A stretch of 36,556 nt of DNA from CAYMCV01 sp964389005 (GCA_964389005.1 CAYMCV010000010.1:1-36556), one strand, 5' to 3'. Positions 16,472 to 25,633 are shown, counted from the stretch's first letter. Notes: generated by a model from the letters alone, not told the origin. Made by a program: numbers and translations.

Positions 16472-17650
16472 ATGCAGAATTTTAACTACTTCACACCGAC
16501 GAAAGTCGTATTTGGTAAGGGAACACAGGCACAGGTTGCAGAACTGATTCAGGAGTTTGGCGGCAAAAAGGTATTGATTCACTATGGCGGGGGCAGTGTT
16601 ATTCGCTCCGGACTTCTTCAGACGGTCACAGATCTGCTTACAAAAGCGAACATTTCCTTCATTACCCTGGGCGGAGCGGTTCCCAATCCGCATTTGGGTT
16701 TGGTTTATGAAGGTATTGATTTATGTAAAAAGGAAGGTATCGACTTTATTCTGGCGGTCGGAGGCGGTAGCGTAATCGATTCCGCAAAGGCTATTGGCTA
16801 CGGTGTCACCAATGAAGGAGACGTATGGGATTTTTATGATTATAAAAGAAAAGCAAAGGCCTGCCTTCCCATCGGTGTTATTTTAACCATAGCGGCAACC
16901 GGCAGTGAGATGAGCGATTCCTCTGTAATCACGAAGGAAGAAGGACTGGTAAAACGTGGTTACAGCAGCGATTATTCCCGTCCGAAATTTGCGATTATGA
17001 ATCCGGAACTGACGATGACGTTACCGGATTATCAGACCGCATGCGGATGCACGGATATTATGATGCATACAATGGAGAGGTATTTTACCCAGGGTGCCAA
17101 TCTGGAAATTACCGATGCGATTGCGGAAGGATTGATTCGTACCGTGATGAACAATGCGAAGATTCTTGTAAAAGACCCGCAGAATTATGAGGCGAGAGCG
17201 GAAGTTATGTGGGCAGGAAGCCTTGCGCACAACGGACTTACCGGTTGCGGTAATGACGGCGGTGACTGGATGTCACACAAACTGGAGCATGAACTTGGCG
17301 GATTGTTTGATGTCGCACATGGTGCCGGACTTGCAGCCGTTTGGGGCAGTTGGGCCAGATATGTGTACCAAAATTGTCTTCCCAGATTCAAAAAGTTTGC
17401 ACTCAACGTGATGGGCGTGGAAAATATCGGTTCCGATGAAGAAATTGCACTCAAAGGAATCGAGGCCATGGAAGATTTCTATCGCGAAATTCATATGCCG
17501 ACCAATCTAAAAGAACTCGGTGTCAATGCATCCGATGAGGATTTGGCAACCATGGCACACAAATGTGCAGTAGGCGTCGGCGGTGCCATGGGCTCTGCAA
17601 AAGTATTAAAAGAAGCGGATATGCTGGCTATTTTTACGGCATGCAGATAG
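16472..17650 (+). CDS. Iron-containing alcohol dehydrogenase (butanol dehydrogenase type)
   Basis: This group III alcohol dehydrogenase has the nucleotide-binding GGGSVIDSAKAI near residue 95, and metal ligands in the family order: the Asp and His of TDIMMHTMERY near residue 192, then the two His of HKLEHELGGLFDVAHGAG. It should reduce aldehydes such as butyraldehyde to alcohols with NAD(P)H in the cytoplasm. The N-terminus MQNFNYFTPTKVVFGKG is typical of the BdhA/YqhD group. ATG 16472 follows AAAGGAGAG. It starts 22 nt after the HIRAN gene. A paralogue lies at 33648. The coenzyme and true substrate are not determined by the sequence. Confidence 0.94.
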   Translation: MQNFNYFTPTKVVFGKGTQAQVAELIQEFGGKKVLIHYGGGSVIRSGLLQTVTDLLTKANISFITLGGAVPNPHLGLVYEGIDLCKKEGIDFILAVGGGSVIDSAKAIGYGVTNEGDVWDFYDYKRKAKACLPIGVILTIAATGSEMSDSSVITKEEGLVKRGYSSDYSRPKFAIMNPELTMTLPDYQTACGCTDIMMHTMERYFTQGANLEITDAIAEGLIRTVMNNAKILVKDPQNYEARAEVMWAGSLAHNGLTGCGNDGGDWMSHKLEHELGGLFDVAHGAGLAAVWGSWARYVYQNCLPRFKKFALNVMGVENIGSDEEIALKGIEAMEDFYREIHMPTNLKELGVNASDEDLATMAHKCAVGVGGAMGSAKVLKEADMLAIFTACR

Positions 17651-17653
17651 AAA

Positions 17654-19462
17654 TTAAATTATAAACATCTGCCAGTAGAGGACAAACAGTGCGATGACAA
17701 TGAAGCAGACAGATGTCGGAATTGTCAGGCGGTTCCATAGTTTCTTCACAACATTTCGCACCATGTATCCTGTGCCAAGAATCAGGTAGCACACATAGAA
17801 AACAATATATCCATACATTTCATTTTCGGTCGCTGCAGTCGAAATTAAATGTACCATTTCCATCAGAACCACGCCATAGAAAGATAAGGAAAGCAAGATC
17901 ATGAGCACAGTTATCGGATCTGCTTTCTTTTCTTTTATGAGTTTGACAATCCACATCATAAGTAAAATGAGAAGAATCAACAGTGCAATTCCCAATCCGA
18001 TAAAACTTGCGGCCTCCGCCGCGTACAGTCCTGCAGAATACGGTACGAAATCAAAAGTCGAAGTTGACATTTTTTGTACGATGCCGTGTTCATTAACATC
18101 CATAAAAATATTGTATCCTTTGGTGAATCCATCTGTCACCACATATTCTGTCTCACCAATTCTCGAAAGCGGCATCGACATCATTAAGGAGGAGAGCATC
18201 AGTGAATTATCTCCGGTCTTTTGCACACGGTACACACCAAAGAAATGATAAAATTTGCAGAATCCCTGCGTAATTGTTCTTGCTGTGGTATAACAGTCTA
18301 TAAATTCCAACTCCGGCCAATCCGCTTCCGTCACAATCTCAGGGGTCGCGCTTTGGAACACGACTTCGCCCAGTCCTTCATTAATTTGCATCTCCTGCGC
18401 CTGATTGGTCATAACAATCAGTCCGCGGTCCTTTGAAAGTGACATATGTACGGAAAATTGCACTGTATTTCCGTAATGACCGACTGTTTCAGTCTGATAA
18501 AAATCATTCCACATACCATGGCAATTTTCTGATTGGTCGGAACCTGCAAATGCATAAGTTGAGGTAAAAAAAGTTTCATATGTTGAAACTTTCTCAAAAA
18601 GTTTTCCGCCATTTTTAGATAATAAATCCTGCATCAAAAGCATGACATCCGATGCGGTTCCTGCGGCACCTGCGGCCGGATAATCCGGTGCATAGTATCT
18701 TCCGCGAATTTCGCTGCCGGCGGTTGTATAACCGGTAATTTCGTTCAGTTTTTCTGCTACCGATTCATTATCTCTTCTTAACGGATCGATGGAGGTGTGA
18801 TTCATATGAAGCGGGGCTAAAATGTGCGCATTAACATAATCACAATAAGTCTCGCCACTGACATATTCAACAATATAGCCTGCGAGGGAACATCCCCAGT
18901 TTGAGTAGGCTACCGTGGTCCCCGGCTCATATAATTGCACAGGTTCATAAAGCTTAACAAATTTACCGAGCGTGAGAATTTCATCCGGATTAGTCGTATA
19001 AACATTTGTGATACTGTCTTGAAAGCCTCCCGTGTGATTCATCAGGTCCAACATCGTGATGGGAGTTTCGTAAGAGAGATTTGCCAGAAATCCATCAGGC
19101 AGATAGACACGAATATCCTCATGCAGGTCGATTTTATCTTGCTCATACAGCTGCATAACACCAATCCAGGTCAAGACTTTACTTAGCGATCCCCACTCAT
19201 ACACAGTATCGGAATCCGCAGGAATTCCGGCCGCAATATCCGCATATCCGTAATTATCCGCATATAACACTTCGTCATGGCTTACAAATCCAACCGCAAC
19301 TGCCGCTTCGTTTGGATTGTTCGCTTTTACATAGAGATCAATTTGTGATGCCAATGTTCCTAAGTCAGACGTATTCTGTGTGCTGCTTGCCATAACCGGT
19401 AATTGACATGACAAAACCGCAATTACCAGTATTGCTCCTAAAAATTGCTTACTTTTTTTCAT
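17654..19462 (-). CDS. Class C beta-lactamase-fold serine hydrolase with C-terminal membrane helices
   Basis: An N-terminal hydrophobic segment (about residues 5-25, ending near VMASS) is a probable signal peptide. The serine hydrolase domain has Ser92-Leu-Ser-Lys95, a YSN motif in TVAYSNWGCSLAG near residue 188, and the third motif HYG in VGHYGNTVQF, replacing KTG. Four C-terminal hydrophobic helices (from about residue 475) anchor it to the membrane. Such proteins act on cell-wall peptides or esters; true beta-lactamase activity is not implied. ATG at 19462 is chosen because the frame beyond it (to 19858) lies inside tetR. It overlaps tetR by 14 nt, forming an operon, and ends 3 nt from the convergent alcohol dehydrogenase. 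Confidence 0.87.
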   Translation of the reverse strand: MKKSKQFLGAILVIAVLSCQLPVMASSTQNTSDLGTLASQIDLYVKANNPNEAAVAVGFVSHDEVLYADNYGYADIAAGIPADSDTVYEWGSLSKVLTWIGVMQLYEQDKIDLHEDIRVYLPDGFLANLSYETPITMLDLMNHTGGFQDSITNVYTTNPDEILTLGKFVKLYEPVQLYEPGTTVAYSNWGCSLAGYIVEYVSGETYCDYVNAHILAPLHMNHTSIDPLRRDNESVAEKLNEITGYTTAGSEIRGRYYAPDYPAAGAAGTASDVMLLMQDLLSKNGGKLFEKVSTYETFFTSTYAFAGSDQSENCHGMWNDFYQTETVGHYGNTVQFSVHMSLSKDRGLIVMTNQAQEMQINEGLGEVVFQSATPEIVTEADWPELEFIDCYTTARTITQGFCKFYHFFGVYRVQKTGDNSLMLSSLMMSMPLSRIGETEYVVTDGFTKGYNIFMDVNEHGIVQKMSTSTFDFVPYSAGLYAAEAASFIGLGIALLILLILLMMWIVKLIKEKKADPITVLMILLSLSFYGVVLMEMVHLISTAATENEMYGYIVFYVCYLILGTGYMVRNVVKKLWNRLTIPTSVCFIVIALFVLYWQMFII

Positions 19463-20057
19463 GATGTGTCTCCAATTCTTTTGCCCAAAAGTTTCCGATT
19501 GCATTAACCATAATTTCGGCAGCCTGTTTCCTGCCTTCTTCACCGTATTGTGCCGGACTTCGCAGAATTCCCTGTAATCCGTCCATGAGATAAGACAGGG
19601 TTGCATAATTCTCCGTCGTTGCTTCAATTCCGAGAATCTCAACAAAAGTTTGAAAATTATTCTGTGATTTTTGGCGTTCTGTCTGCGTATATTCTGCAGG
19701 TAGATTTGCGAGCAGCACATCCTGTTCTTCCGGAAGTACATATGCAAACAGACAGTCATCCATGAGAAAGCTCTTCTCAAAAACGCGTTGCAGAACTCTT
19801 TTTTTATCCTTATCCTTCCGACTTTCTTCCAGCATAATTCCGTAGTAGTAAGCTTCATTTCTTTTCAGGACTTCATACAAGAATAACTCTTTGCTCTTAT
19901 AATAGTGATAAAAAGAACCCTTGGCCATTTGTGCTGCCTGCGTAATCTCATCCAGGGTCAACTTGGTTATTCCTTTTTCTTTAATCAGTGGTATGCATTT
20001 TTCATATAAATAGTCTTTTTGATTCTGAATCTCAGCTTCGGTTAGTTTTCTTGGCAT
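19449..20057 (-). CDS. TetR/AcrR family transcriptional regulator
   Basis: The N-terminal helix-turn-helix domain reads TKLTLDEITQAAQMAKGSFYHYYKSKELFLYEV (shown as two joined family blocks: TLDEITQAAQMAKGSFYHYY and KSKELFLYEV), then a helical ligand domain follows, 202 residues in all. ATG 20057 is chosen over the GTG at 20066, which would sit on the ribosome site. It is the first gene of an operon with the serine hydrolase and is likely autoregulated: an 8-bp inverted repeat (20112-20142) covers the -35 box of its promoter. The ligand is unknown. Confidence 0.9.
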   Translation of the reverse strand: MPRKLTEAEIQNQKDYLYEKCIPLIKEKGITKLTLDEITQAAQMAKGSFYHYYKSKELFLYEVLKRNEAYYYGIMLEESRKDKDKKRVLQRVFEKSFLMDDCLFAYVLPEEQDVLLANLPAEYTQTERQKSQNNFQTFVEILGIEATTENYATLSYLMDGLQGILRSPAQYGEEGRKQAAEIMVNAIGNFWAKELETHHEKK

Positions 20058-20095
20058 ATTCTTCACCGCCTTCTTTCTTGATTAAACTTTTCTCT

Positions 20096-20124
20096 ATTCT
20101 ATGAAGTGCTATTATGACTGTCAA
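20096..20124 (-). promoter_or_regulatory. Promoter of the tetR-serine hydrolase operon
   Basis: Read on the minus strand, TTGACA (20124-20119) and TAGAAT (20101-20096) are spaced by exactly 17 nt, a near-consensus sigma-A promoter. The transcript would start near 20089. Confidence 0.78.
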
Positions 20125-20142
20125 GTCTAAAATGAGTCATAA
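20112..20142. promoter_or_regulatory. Predicted TetR operator (inverted repeat)
   Basis: TTATGACT (20112-20119) and AGTCATAA (20135-20142) form a perfect 8-bp inverted repeat with a 15-nt spacer. It covers the -35 box and part of the spacer of the tetR promoter, the usual place for an autorepression site. Confidence 0.62.
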
Positions 20143-20427
20143 TGCGAGCATGGAATGTGAGCCCCGGGTTATTCGCATCCATTTTTGAGTCATTCGCCAC
20201 GCGAATCTGCACGCATGCTTTTTTTGTGCTATCTTACATTTCGAAGAGAAATGAAAGGTGAACAAGGAAGGGAGAAATGACTGGGAGCAAAACAGAAGTG
20301 TTTTTCCTTTTTGATGGACTGCATGATGATTGTTGTAATCCTGCTTTCCTATGAAAATTCGACACAGGACTGTACCTTCCTCATTTGAATGATTATTCCT
20401 TATTCCCAATAATATTAGTAGTTGCTA
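20143..20427. other. Intergenic region between the tetR and arabinofuranosidase promoters
   Basis: The gene-free stretch 20058-20498 carries promoters at both ends. Between them I see a small perfect hairpin, ATTCGC (20192-20197) with GCGAAT (20201-20206), and no gene I can support. A 25-codon frame at about 20277 has a ribosome-like site but no other coding sign. Confidence 0.5.
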
Positions 20428-20457
20428 TTGAATGAATCGGAGTAAATAAAGTATAAT
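20428..20457 (+). promoter_or_regulatory. Predicted promoter for the arabinofuranosidase gene
   Basis: TTGAAT (20428-20433) and a perfect TATAAT (20452-20457) are spaced by 18 nt; the transcript would start near 20464, giving a leader of about 35 nt. Confidence 0.65.
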
Positions 20458-20498
20458 GCACATGAGAAGGTCTCAATAACATCGTGGAGGACATTGAC

Positions 20499-21996
20499 AT
20501 GAAAAATGCGAAAATTATTATCGACAAAGAATTTATTCTTGCAAAGATTGACAAAAGGATTTATGGCTCGTTTATAGAGCATCTCGGAAGAGCGGTATAT
20601 GACGGAATCTACCAACCTGATTCGCCGTTTGCGGACGAACAGGGATTTCGAAAGGATACTATGGAATTGGTACACAACTTAAACGTACCGATTGTGAGAT
20701 ATCCGGGAGGAAATTTTGTCTCCGGATACAAATGGGAAGACGGAGTTGGACCGAAAGAGTTGCGTCCGAGCAGAGTAGATTTGGCATGGCAGGTGATTGA
20801 GACCAATCAATTTGGAACGAACGAGTTTGTTGACTGGGCAAGAAAGGCCGGAACAGACGTCATGATGGCGGTAAACCTTGGAACAAGAGGTATTATGGAG
20901 GCTAAGGAGTTATTGGAGTATTGTAATTTCAAGGGCGGTACATACCATTCCGACTTGAGAAGAAAACACGGATATGAGCAGCCGCACAATATTAAGACAT
21001 GGTGCCTCGGAAATGAGATGGATGGATCATGGCAGACCGGTCACAAAAACGGCGCGTGAATATGCCGAACTGGCAAACGAAACAGCCAAGGCCATGAAAT
21101 CACTTGATCCGACGATTGAGGTGGTAGCTTGCGGAAGCTCATTTTCACAAATTGAAACGTTCGGAGATTGGGAGCGCGTGGTTTTAGAAGAATGCTATGA
21201 CTCGGTAGATTACATTTCTATGCATCAGTATTACAATAATAGGGCACAGAACACGAAAGAATTTCTGGCAAATAGTGTTGATATGGATGGCTTTATCAAG
21301 AATGTTACGGCAATCTGTGACTACGTACAGGGCAAAAAACACGGGAAAAAGCAAATCAACATTTCATTTGATGAATGGAATGTGTGGTATCATTCGGCAG
21401 AGGCAGATGCAAAACTGGAAAAATGGGTTTCAAAACCACATCAGTTGGAGGATATCTATAATTTCGAGGATGCATTATTGGTCGGAAGTATGTTAATTAC
21501 ACTGCTTCGTCATGCCGATCGTGTGAAAATAGCCTGCCTTGCACAACTTGTCAATGTAATCGCCCCGATTATGACTTCCGATACCGGTGCGTGGAAGCAA
21601 ACAATATATTATCCGTTTATGCATGCAGCGACCTACGGACAAGGTACGGTACTGAATACACTTGTTAAATCCCCTGTTTATGAGGCAGAAGTCGGCGATG
21701 CGCCGTATTTGGACAGCGTTGTTGTAGAAAATGATGAAAAAGATGAGCTTGTTATGTTTGCGGTGTGTAAGGATTTGGAAGAAGACATGATGGTAAGTTG
21801 CGATTTGCGCCAGTATGCCGATTACCGGGTAATCGAACACATTGTTTTGCATCATGAGGATGTAAATGCAGTCAATACCGAAGCGGAGCCGGATTGTGTA
21901 GCACCTTCTGCTTGCGGGAATGCACGAATTGAAGACGGAATACTGACGGCGGTTCTAGGAAGGGCAACATGGAATGTAATCAGAATCGGAAGATAA
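20499..21996 (+). pseudogene. GH51 alpha-L-arabinofuranosidase with a single-base frameshift
   Basis: The two overlapping frames together encode about 498 residues, the normal length of a GH51 enzyme that removes terminal arabinofuranose from arabinoxylan and arabinan fragments. The acid/base Glu173 lies in CLGNEMDG and the nucleophile Glu (about 292 after correction) in SFDEWNVWYH. No signal peptide is present, so it would act on oligosaccharides in the cytoplasm. The first frame ends at 21059. The break is in an A5 run at 21045-21049: with four A the text reads WQTGHKTAREYAELANETAK, matching the family. ATG 20499 follows GTGGAGG at 20484-20490. Either a sequencing indel or a recent mutation explains this. 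Confidence 0.9.
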
Positions 21997-22038
21997 TTAA
22001 TACTTTTTAGGTATTGCGAAATAATCATACGATCACGT

Positions 22039-22085
22039 ATAATAGATATGCTGAAGTCATTTCAGTATATCTATTATTCGTTTTT
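22039..22085 (+). terminator. Strong terminator after the arabinofuranosidase gene
   Basis: A 17-bp stem, ATAATAGATATGCTGAA (22039-22055) with TTCAGTATATCTATTAT (22061-22077), has one G-T pair and a 5-nt loop, and is followed by TCGTTTTT to 22085. Confidence 0.88.
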
Positions 22086-22203
22086 ATCTCGACATATCTG
22101 CCGAACAAATTCACTAAAATACAATTGAAAAAGATATTGTATAGGACAAGAAATCTTCATATAATGTAGATGAGGTGTTTCATTCGATGACTTCTTGCTC
22201 TCG

Positions 22204-22295
22204 ACATCAAAGAATTCGGCGAATAAAATATTTTGACGTTGCTTGAGAAACAGATTGCCTGCATTAAACTAAGAAAGACAAATTCTTACTGTCAG
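22204..22295 (+). pseudogene. Partial copy of the J-domain gene
   Basis: The translation reads IKEFGE, stop, NILTLLEKQIACIKLRKTNSYCQ, nearly the same as residues 37-64 of the J-domain protein at 15270 (IKEFGELILTLFEKKIACIK and on). At DNA level it matches 15373-15461, with a 3-base insertion that creates the stop. It cannot be a working gene. An open frame fuses its end to the SnoaL-like gene at 22320, which is probably accidental. Confidence 0.82.
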
Positions 22296-22319
22296 GTATT
22301 TTTTTCGAGGAGGATGGAA

Positions 22320-22730
22320 ATGAAAAATGATACACGCATCAGGTATTTTTATGAAACAGTGGTTTCAAACCATCAGTTGGAAGAACTTCCTGATTTTATA
22401 TCTTCGGATTGTGTTGTTAGACAGGGCGAAAACGATATTCCGATTGGGGTTGAAGGCATGAGAGAGCATCTGATAGCCATCAGACACACATATCCTGATT
22501 ATACAATGAAAATAATTCGTCAGTTTACTGATGGAGAATATGTGATTTCCGAATTCATTATGACCGGCACGCACCAAGGCAATTTTTTAGGTATTACCCC
22601 GTCGAATAAGGTTATATCAATTACAGGCGTGGATATTGATAAAGTTGTCGATGGCAAAATTACCGAGCACGGAGGTGCAACAAATACCTTTGATGCGTTC
22701 TGGGAGCATCACTTGATAGAACCGGTATAG
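22320..22730 (+). CDS. SnoaL-like (NTF2-fold) protein
   Basis: The 136-residue protein has the SnoaL-like pattern: a helical start MKNDTRIRYFYETVVSN, a middle VEGMREHLIAIRHTYPDYTM, and the C-terminal GITPSNKVISITGVDIDK then DGKITEHGG. Members of this fold include ester cyclases and small isomerases, and many have no known role. ATG 22320 is used because GAGGAGG (22307-22313) lies 6 nt upstream; an earlier open frame runs through the J-domain remnant. The gene stands alone, with a strong terminator upstream at 22039. Confidence 0.82.
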   Translation: MKNDTRIRYFYETVVSNHQLEELPDFISSDCVVRQGENDIPIGVEGMREHLIAIRHTYPDYTMKIIRQFTDGEYVISEFIMTGTHQGNFLGITPSNKVISITGVDIDKVVDGKITEHGGATNTFDAFWEHHLIEPV

Positions 22731-22872
22731 ATGTATTTATTCCTTATGTATTCCGGAAAATGATAGAATATGAAGATTTGAGTAAAAAAGCCGATGATTG
22801 TTAAAAAGAATATTGAGGCAGACGTCATAGTCTGCTAATATGGATTTATGCAACAAAATCGGAGAACAATCC

Positions 22873-23865
22873 ATGAAAAACTACCAATTACCCAAGACAA
22901 GTGATTTTTATCAAAAATTAGACAATACAACAAATCTTTTTGAGCAAAGAGCGGCGACGCTGCTTGGCGGTGCCGCGCGGGCGTATGCAGCAGAAATTGC
23001 CAATCGAAGGAGTACTGTCGATAGAGGGAAATTAACAACAGATGCCGGAGACATCACCGAAGGGGAGGCAATACTGGAATTACTGGTATTCAGAGTTTTA
23101 GCAGAAAAGTATTGTGCCGGCGGTGGGTATATGAATAGTGACGAATTGCCGGAACTACTTGAAGCAACCGGAGAATATAGGGAAATAGCGAAGCGAATGA
23201 GAGATTTATCGGTATTTCTATCTGCATATCCGGACAAAGCGCAACTTTACAAGGTATCCACTGAGGTTATGAACTATATGATGTCCTTAGGAGAAACGCA
23301 TTTTGGTGAATTGTTTGCCAATGTTAATGCATTTGCCGATGAGAAGGAGTCCGAACGACCGGTAAGAGGCGATATTGCTTTGGTTGCACGAAGAAGTAAC
23401 GAGTATTATCTGAATTTATTCGGTGCGCAGATGCTGAATCGCATTTATGAGGAAGCGTTTCGCGCGACAGATGAAAAATATGTTTTTTTGCCGGGGTGCA
23501 TGGCGGCACAGGGCGACAAATGTCAAGCGGCCGATGCAGCCATCGGCTATACTTGCGCCGGTTGTACGAAGGAATGTATGGTCAATCATATTACACAGGC
23601 AATGAAGAAAGATGCAGTCAAAGTCACCTTGTTTTATCACGGCTCGCAGATTAATTCAGCACTTGTAAAGGAAGGAACTTCCAAGGGCTTGATTGGTGTA
23701 GCATGTATTCCGAACCTGTTGGAGGGTGGATATCAGGCCAAAAGACTGGGTTTTGTACCGCAATGCGTCTTTCTCAATTTTGGCGGATGCAAGCAACACT
23801 GGAATCCGGACGGCTGTGTAACAGAATGTAATGAAGGGAGAATCGAACAGATGATATGCCGGTAA
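22873..23865 (+). CDS. Cys-rich DUF116-like protein
   Basis: The 330-residue protein has an N-terminal helical half and a C-terminal Cys-rich half: FLPGCMAAQGDKCQ, YTCAGCTKECMVNHITQAMK, GVACIPNLLEGGYQAKRLGF, then a FGGCKQHW ending. The repeated Cys in C-x2-C-x3-C order and the GVACIPNLLEGGYQA block resemble DUF116, a family thought to bind metal or an iron-sulfur centre. I infer metal binding only. ATG 22873 is 7 nt after GGAGA at 22861-22865; ATG 22840 lacks a ribosome site. In the same frame, after the TAA, 24 more codons stay open. Function unknown. Confidence 0.68.
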   Translation: MKNYQLPKTSDFYQKLDNTTNLFEQRAATLLGGAARAYAAEIANRRSTVDRGKLTTDAGDITEGEAILELLVFRVLAEKYCAGGGYMNSDELPELLEATGEYREIAKRMRDLSVFLSAYPDKAQLYKVSTEVMNYMMSLGETHFGELFANVNAFADEKESERPVRGDIALVARRSNEYYLNLFGAQMLNRIYEEAFRATDEKYVFLPGCMAAQGDKCQAADAAIGYTCAGCTKECMVNHITQAMKKDAVKVTLFYHGSQINSALVKEGTSKGLIGVACIPNLLEGGYQAKRLGFVPQCVFLNFGGCKQHWNPDGCVTECNEGRIEQMICR

Positions 23866-23973
23866 TTTTTAGGGCATGCAGATGAGTACTATATTTCAGA
23901 TACATTTCCGTGGAAGATTTATTCAGCGGATGAGTTTTAGGTAGCAATCAGATAAAAATTAAAGGGGATTCTT

Positions 23974-25569
23974 ATGGCAATGAAAGAAAGACCGGAAGTA
24001 ACGGTAAATTCGGATGGCGGAAAGAGTTTTGAACATGAATTTGAGCAGTTTTATCTAAAAGCATATGTGCCGGCAAATCATTTGGATGGGCAGGTCAATA
24101 ATTATACATTTCATGCGCCGCTGTTGTTGGTGTTTGAGGAGAACAGACAGAGCATGGCGGAAGCAATTGATTTTGCCACAAAAAGTGGACTGGCGGATAT
24201 TGCTGCCTCCTATGATGCTAGCGTGTTGTTCATTTATCCGACTGCACAAGGCGGATGGGCGGAGGCAACAGCATCTTTGTATGCCGATGTGATTGCACAA
24301 GTGCGAATGAATCCTGTCTATGAAGATGGTATTGTGGCGCTTACCGATTTCTTTACGCACGAGTTCAAGGGTTATTTTATTAAAGGTGCAATTTTTAGGG
24401 CAGACATCTACAGCTTTGGGGCTTCTGCAGATTATGTGGCACGCAATTTGTTACAGACACTTCAGGGGGAATATCTCTGGGGACCCGGTGAAATCACACC
24501 GGCAATGTGCTCCATGCAAAACTTAAGCGTTGCTTTGAAACCGGAGCGAGACGACATTGCGATTATAAGTGTAGATAATTCTGCGGAGGTGAATGAGGCT
24601 TTCAAAGAATGTAAGTACTTACTTAAAAAGTCGGAGCCGGATTATGTCGCTGATTTTCATAGTTTTGTTTGGAGATTTAAAAGATGGTGTGGCATAATGC
24701 AGGAAGAACCGAATTTCGCGGCAATGAATATGACGGAAGAAGCCGGAAGTGTAATGGTCAAAACCGCTGCCTATCACATGGGAGCATACCAAAACACAAC
24801 AGAGCATAAGGTCGGATATTTTGCTTACTATAACAACCATGCCTTCGACAACGGGCCGATTCCGCTGTTAATTGGTTTTCACGGAGGCGGCGATTCGGCA
24901 TTGTTCTATACATTTGTTCCGGAGTGGTACAGGGTTGCACATAAATACGGTTTTTTGTTTGTTGCAATCGAAAATCACCAGAATGTTATGGCACAGGAAG
25001 CAATTTCTGTGATTGAGCATTTGAAGGAAAAGTACAATATTGATGAGCATCGCATCTATGCCGGTGGTTTTTCAATGGGCAGTGGAAAAACATGGGATTT
25101 ATTTCATGAATTTCCGCAGGTTTTTGCCGGGATGATTCCGGCTTGTGCCCTATTTCCTGTGAAAAACAATCCTTTTAGTCCCGATTTGGGCGATAGAATG
25201 AACAGAACCGTCCCGGTACCGCTATTCTATTCCGGTGGAGAGGCTTCACCGTTACCGGAACTGCCGTGTCATACGGATACTGCGTTGGAGAGAGTGCAAT
25301 ATCTGGCAGAAGTCAATCAATTACAGGCGAAATTTGACCTTGATTTTGATGACAGAGAACACTGGAGCAATCCGATCTGGGGCGAGCCCGGCAATCGTGT
25401 TGAAAAACTCTATGACGAGAGCCGTGACAGTTACCTGACGATTCACTATTATGACAGTGAGGACGGGATTTGTCGGACGGCACTTGCAAGTGTTTCGGGT
25501 CAGCAACATGAACTCAGACATCATTCATGTGAGAATGCATGGAAGTTTATCTCGAAGTTTACGAGATAG
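23974..25569 (+). CDS. Alpha/beta hydrolase (esterase-like), with a possible degenerate N-terminal repeat
   Basis: The C-terminal half is an alpha/beta hydrolase: the oxyanion segment LIGFHGGGDSALFY near residue 309 and the nucleophile elbow AGGFSMGSGKTW near residue 363, with Ser in GFSMG. A later Asp (in DFDDREHW) and His (in GQQHELRHHSC) are candidate partners. The N-terminal 230 residues also look hydrolase-like (APLLLVFEENRQS, FIYPTAQGGWAEA, then SFGASADYVARNLLQ) and may be a second, catalytically weak copy. No signal peptide is seen, so it is cytoplasmic. ATG 23974 follows AAAGGGG. Substrate unknown; it resembles esterases of the PHB-depolymerase/feruloyl-esterase clan. Confidence 0.78.
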   Translation: MAMKERPEVTVNSDGGKSFEHEFEQFYLKAYVPANHLDGQVNNYTFHAPLLLVFEENRQSMAEAIDFATKSGLADIAASYDASVLFIYPTAQGGWAEATASLYADVIAQVRMNPVYEDGIVALTDFFTHEFKGYFIKGAIFRADIYSFGASADYVARNLLQTLQGEYLWGPGEITPAMCSMQNLSVALKPERDDIAIISVDNSAEVNEAFKECKYLLKKSEPDYVADFHSFVWRFKRWCGIMQEEPNFAAMNMTEEAGSVMVKTAAYHMGAYQNTTEHKVGYFAYYNNHAFDNGPIPLLIGFHGGGDSALFYTFVPEWYRVAHKYGFLFVAIENHQNVMAQEAISVIEHLKEKYNIDEHRIYAGGFSMGSGKTWDLFHEFPQVFAGMIPACALFPVKNNPFSPDLGDRMNRTVPVPLFYSGGEASPLPELPCHTDTALERVQYLAEVNQLQAKFDLDFDDREHWSNPIWGEPGNRVEKLYDESRDSYLTIHYYDSEDGICRTALASVSGQQHELRHHSCENAWKFISKFTR

Positions 25570-25633
25570 TGATTTTTAGACACATTAATCCGGTTAGATA
25601 AAAATTATTAATAGACAAATGGAGATGAATCAT

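Noticed and set aside
19463..19858. In-frame N-terminal extension of the serine hydrolase on the minus strand
   Set aside because: It lies wholly inside tetR in another frame, has no ribosome site, and the signal peptide begins at 19462.
20277..20354. Short open frame of 25 codons between the tetR and arabinofuranosidase genes
   Set aside because: A ribosome-like site is present but composition is not coding-like, and the arabinofuranosidase promoter lies after it.
21040..21060. Programmed frameshift in the arabinofuranosidase gene
   Set aside because: There is an A5 run but no clear slippery heptamer with a downstream structure, and GH51 genes are not known to use frameshifting; an indel is simpler.
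22233..22319. N-terminal extension of the SnoaL-like protein
   Set aside because: It is the duplicated scrap of the J-domain gene; the ribosome site at 22307-22313 and ATG 22320 give a normal SnoaL length.
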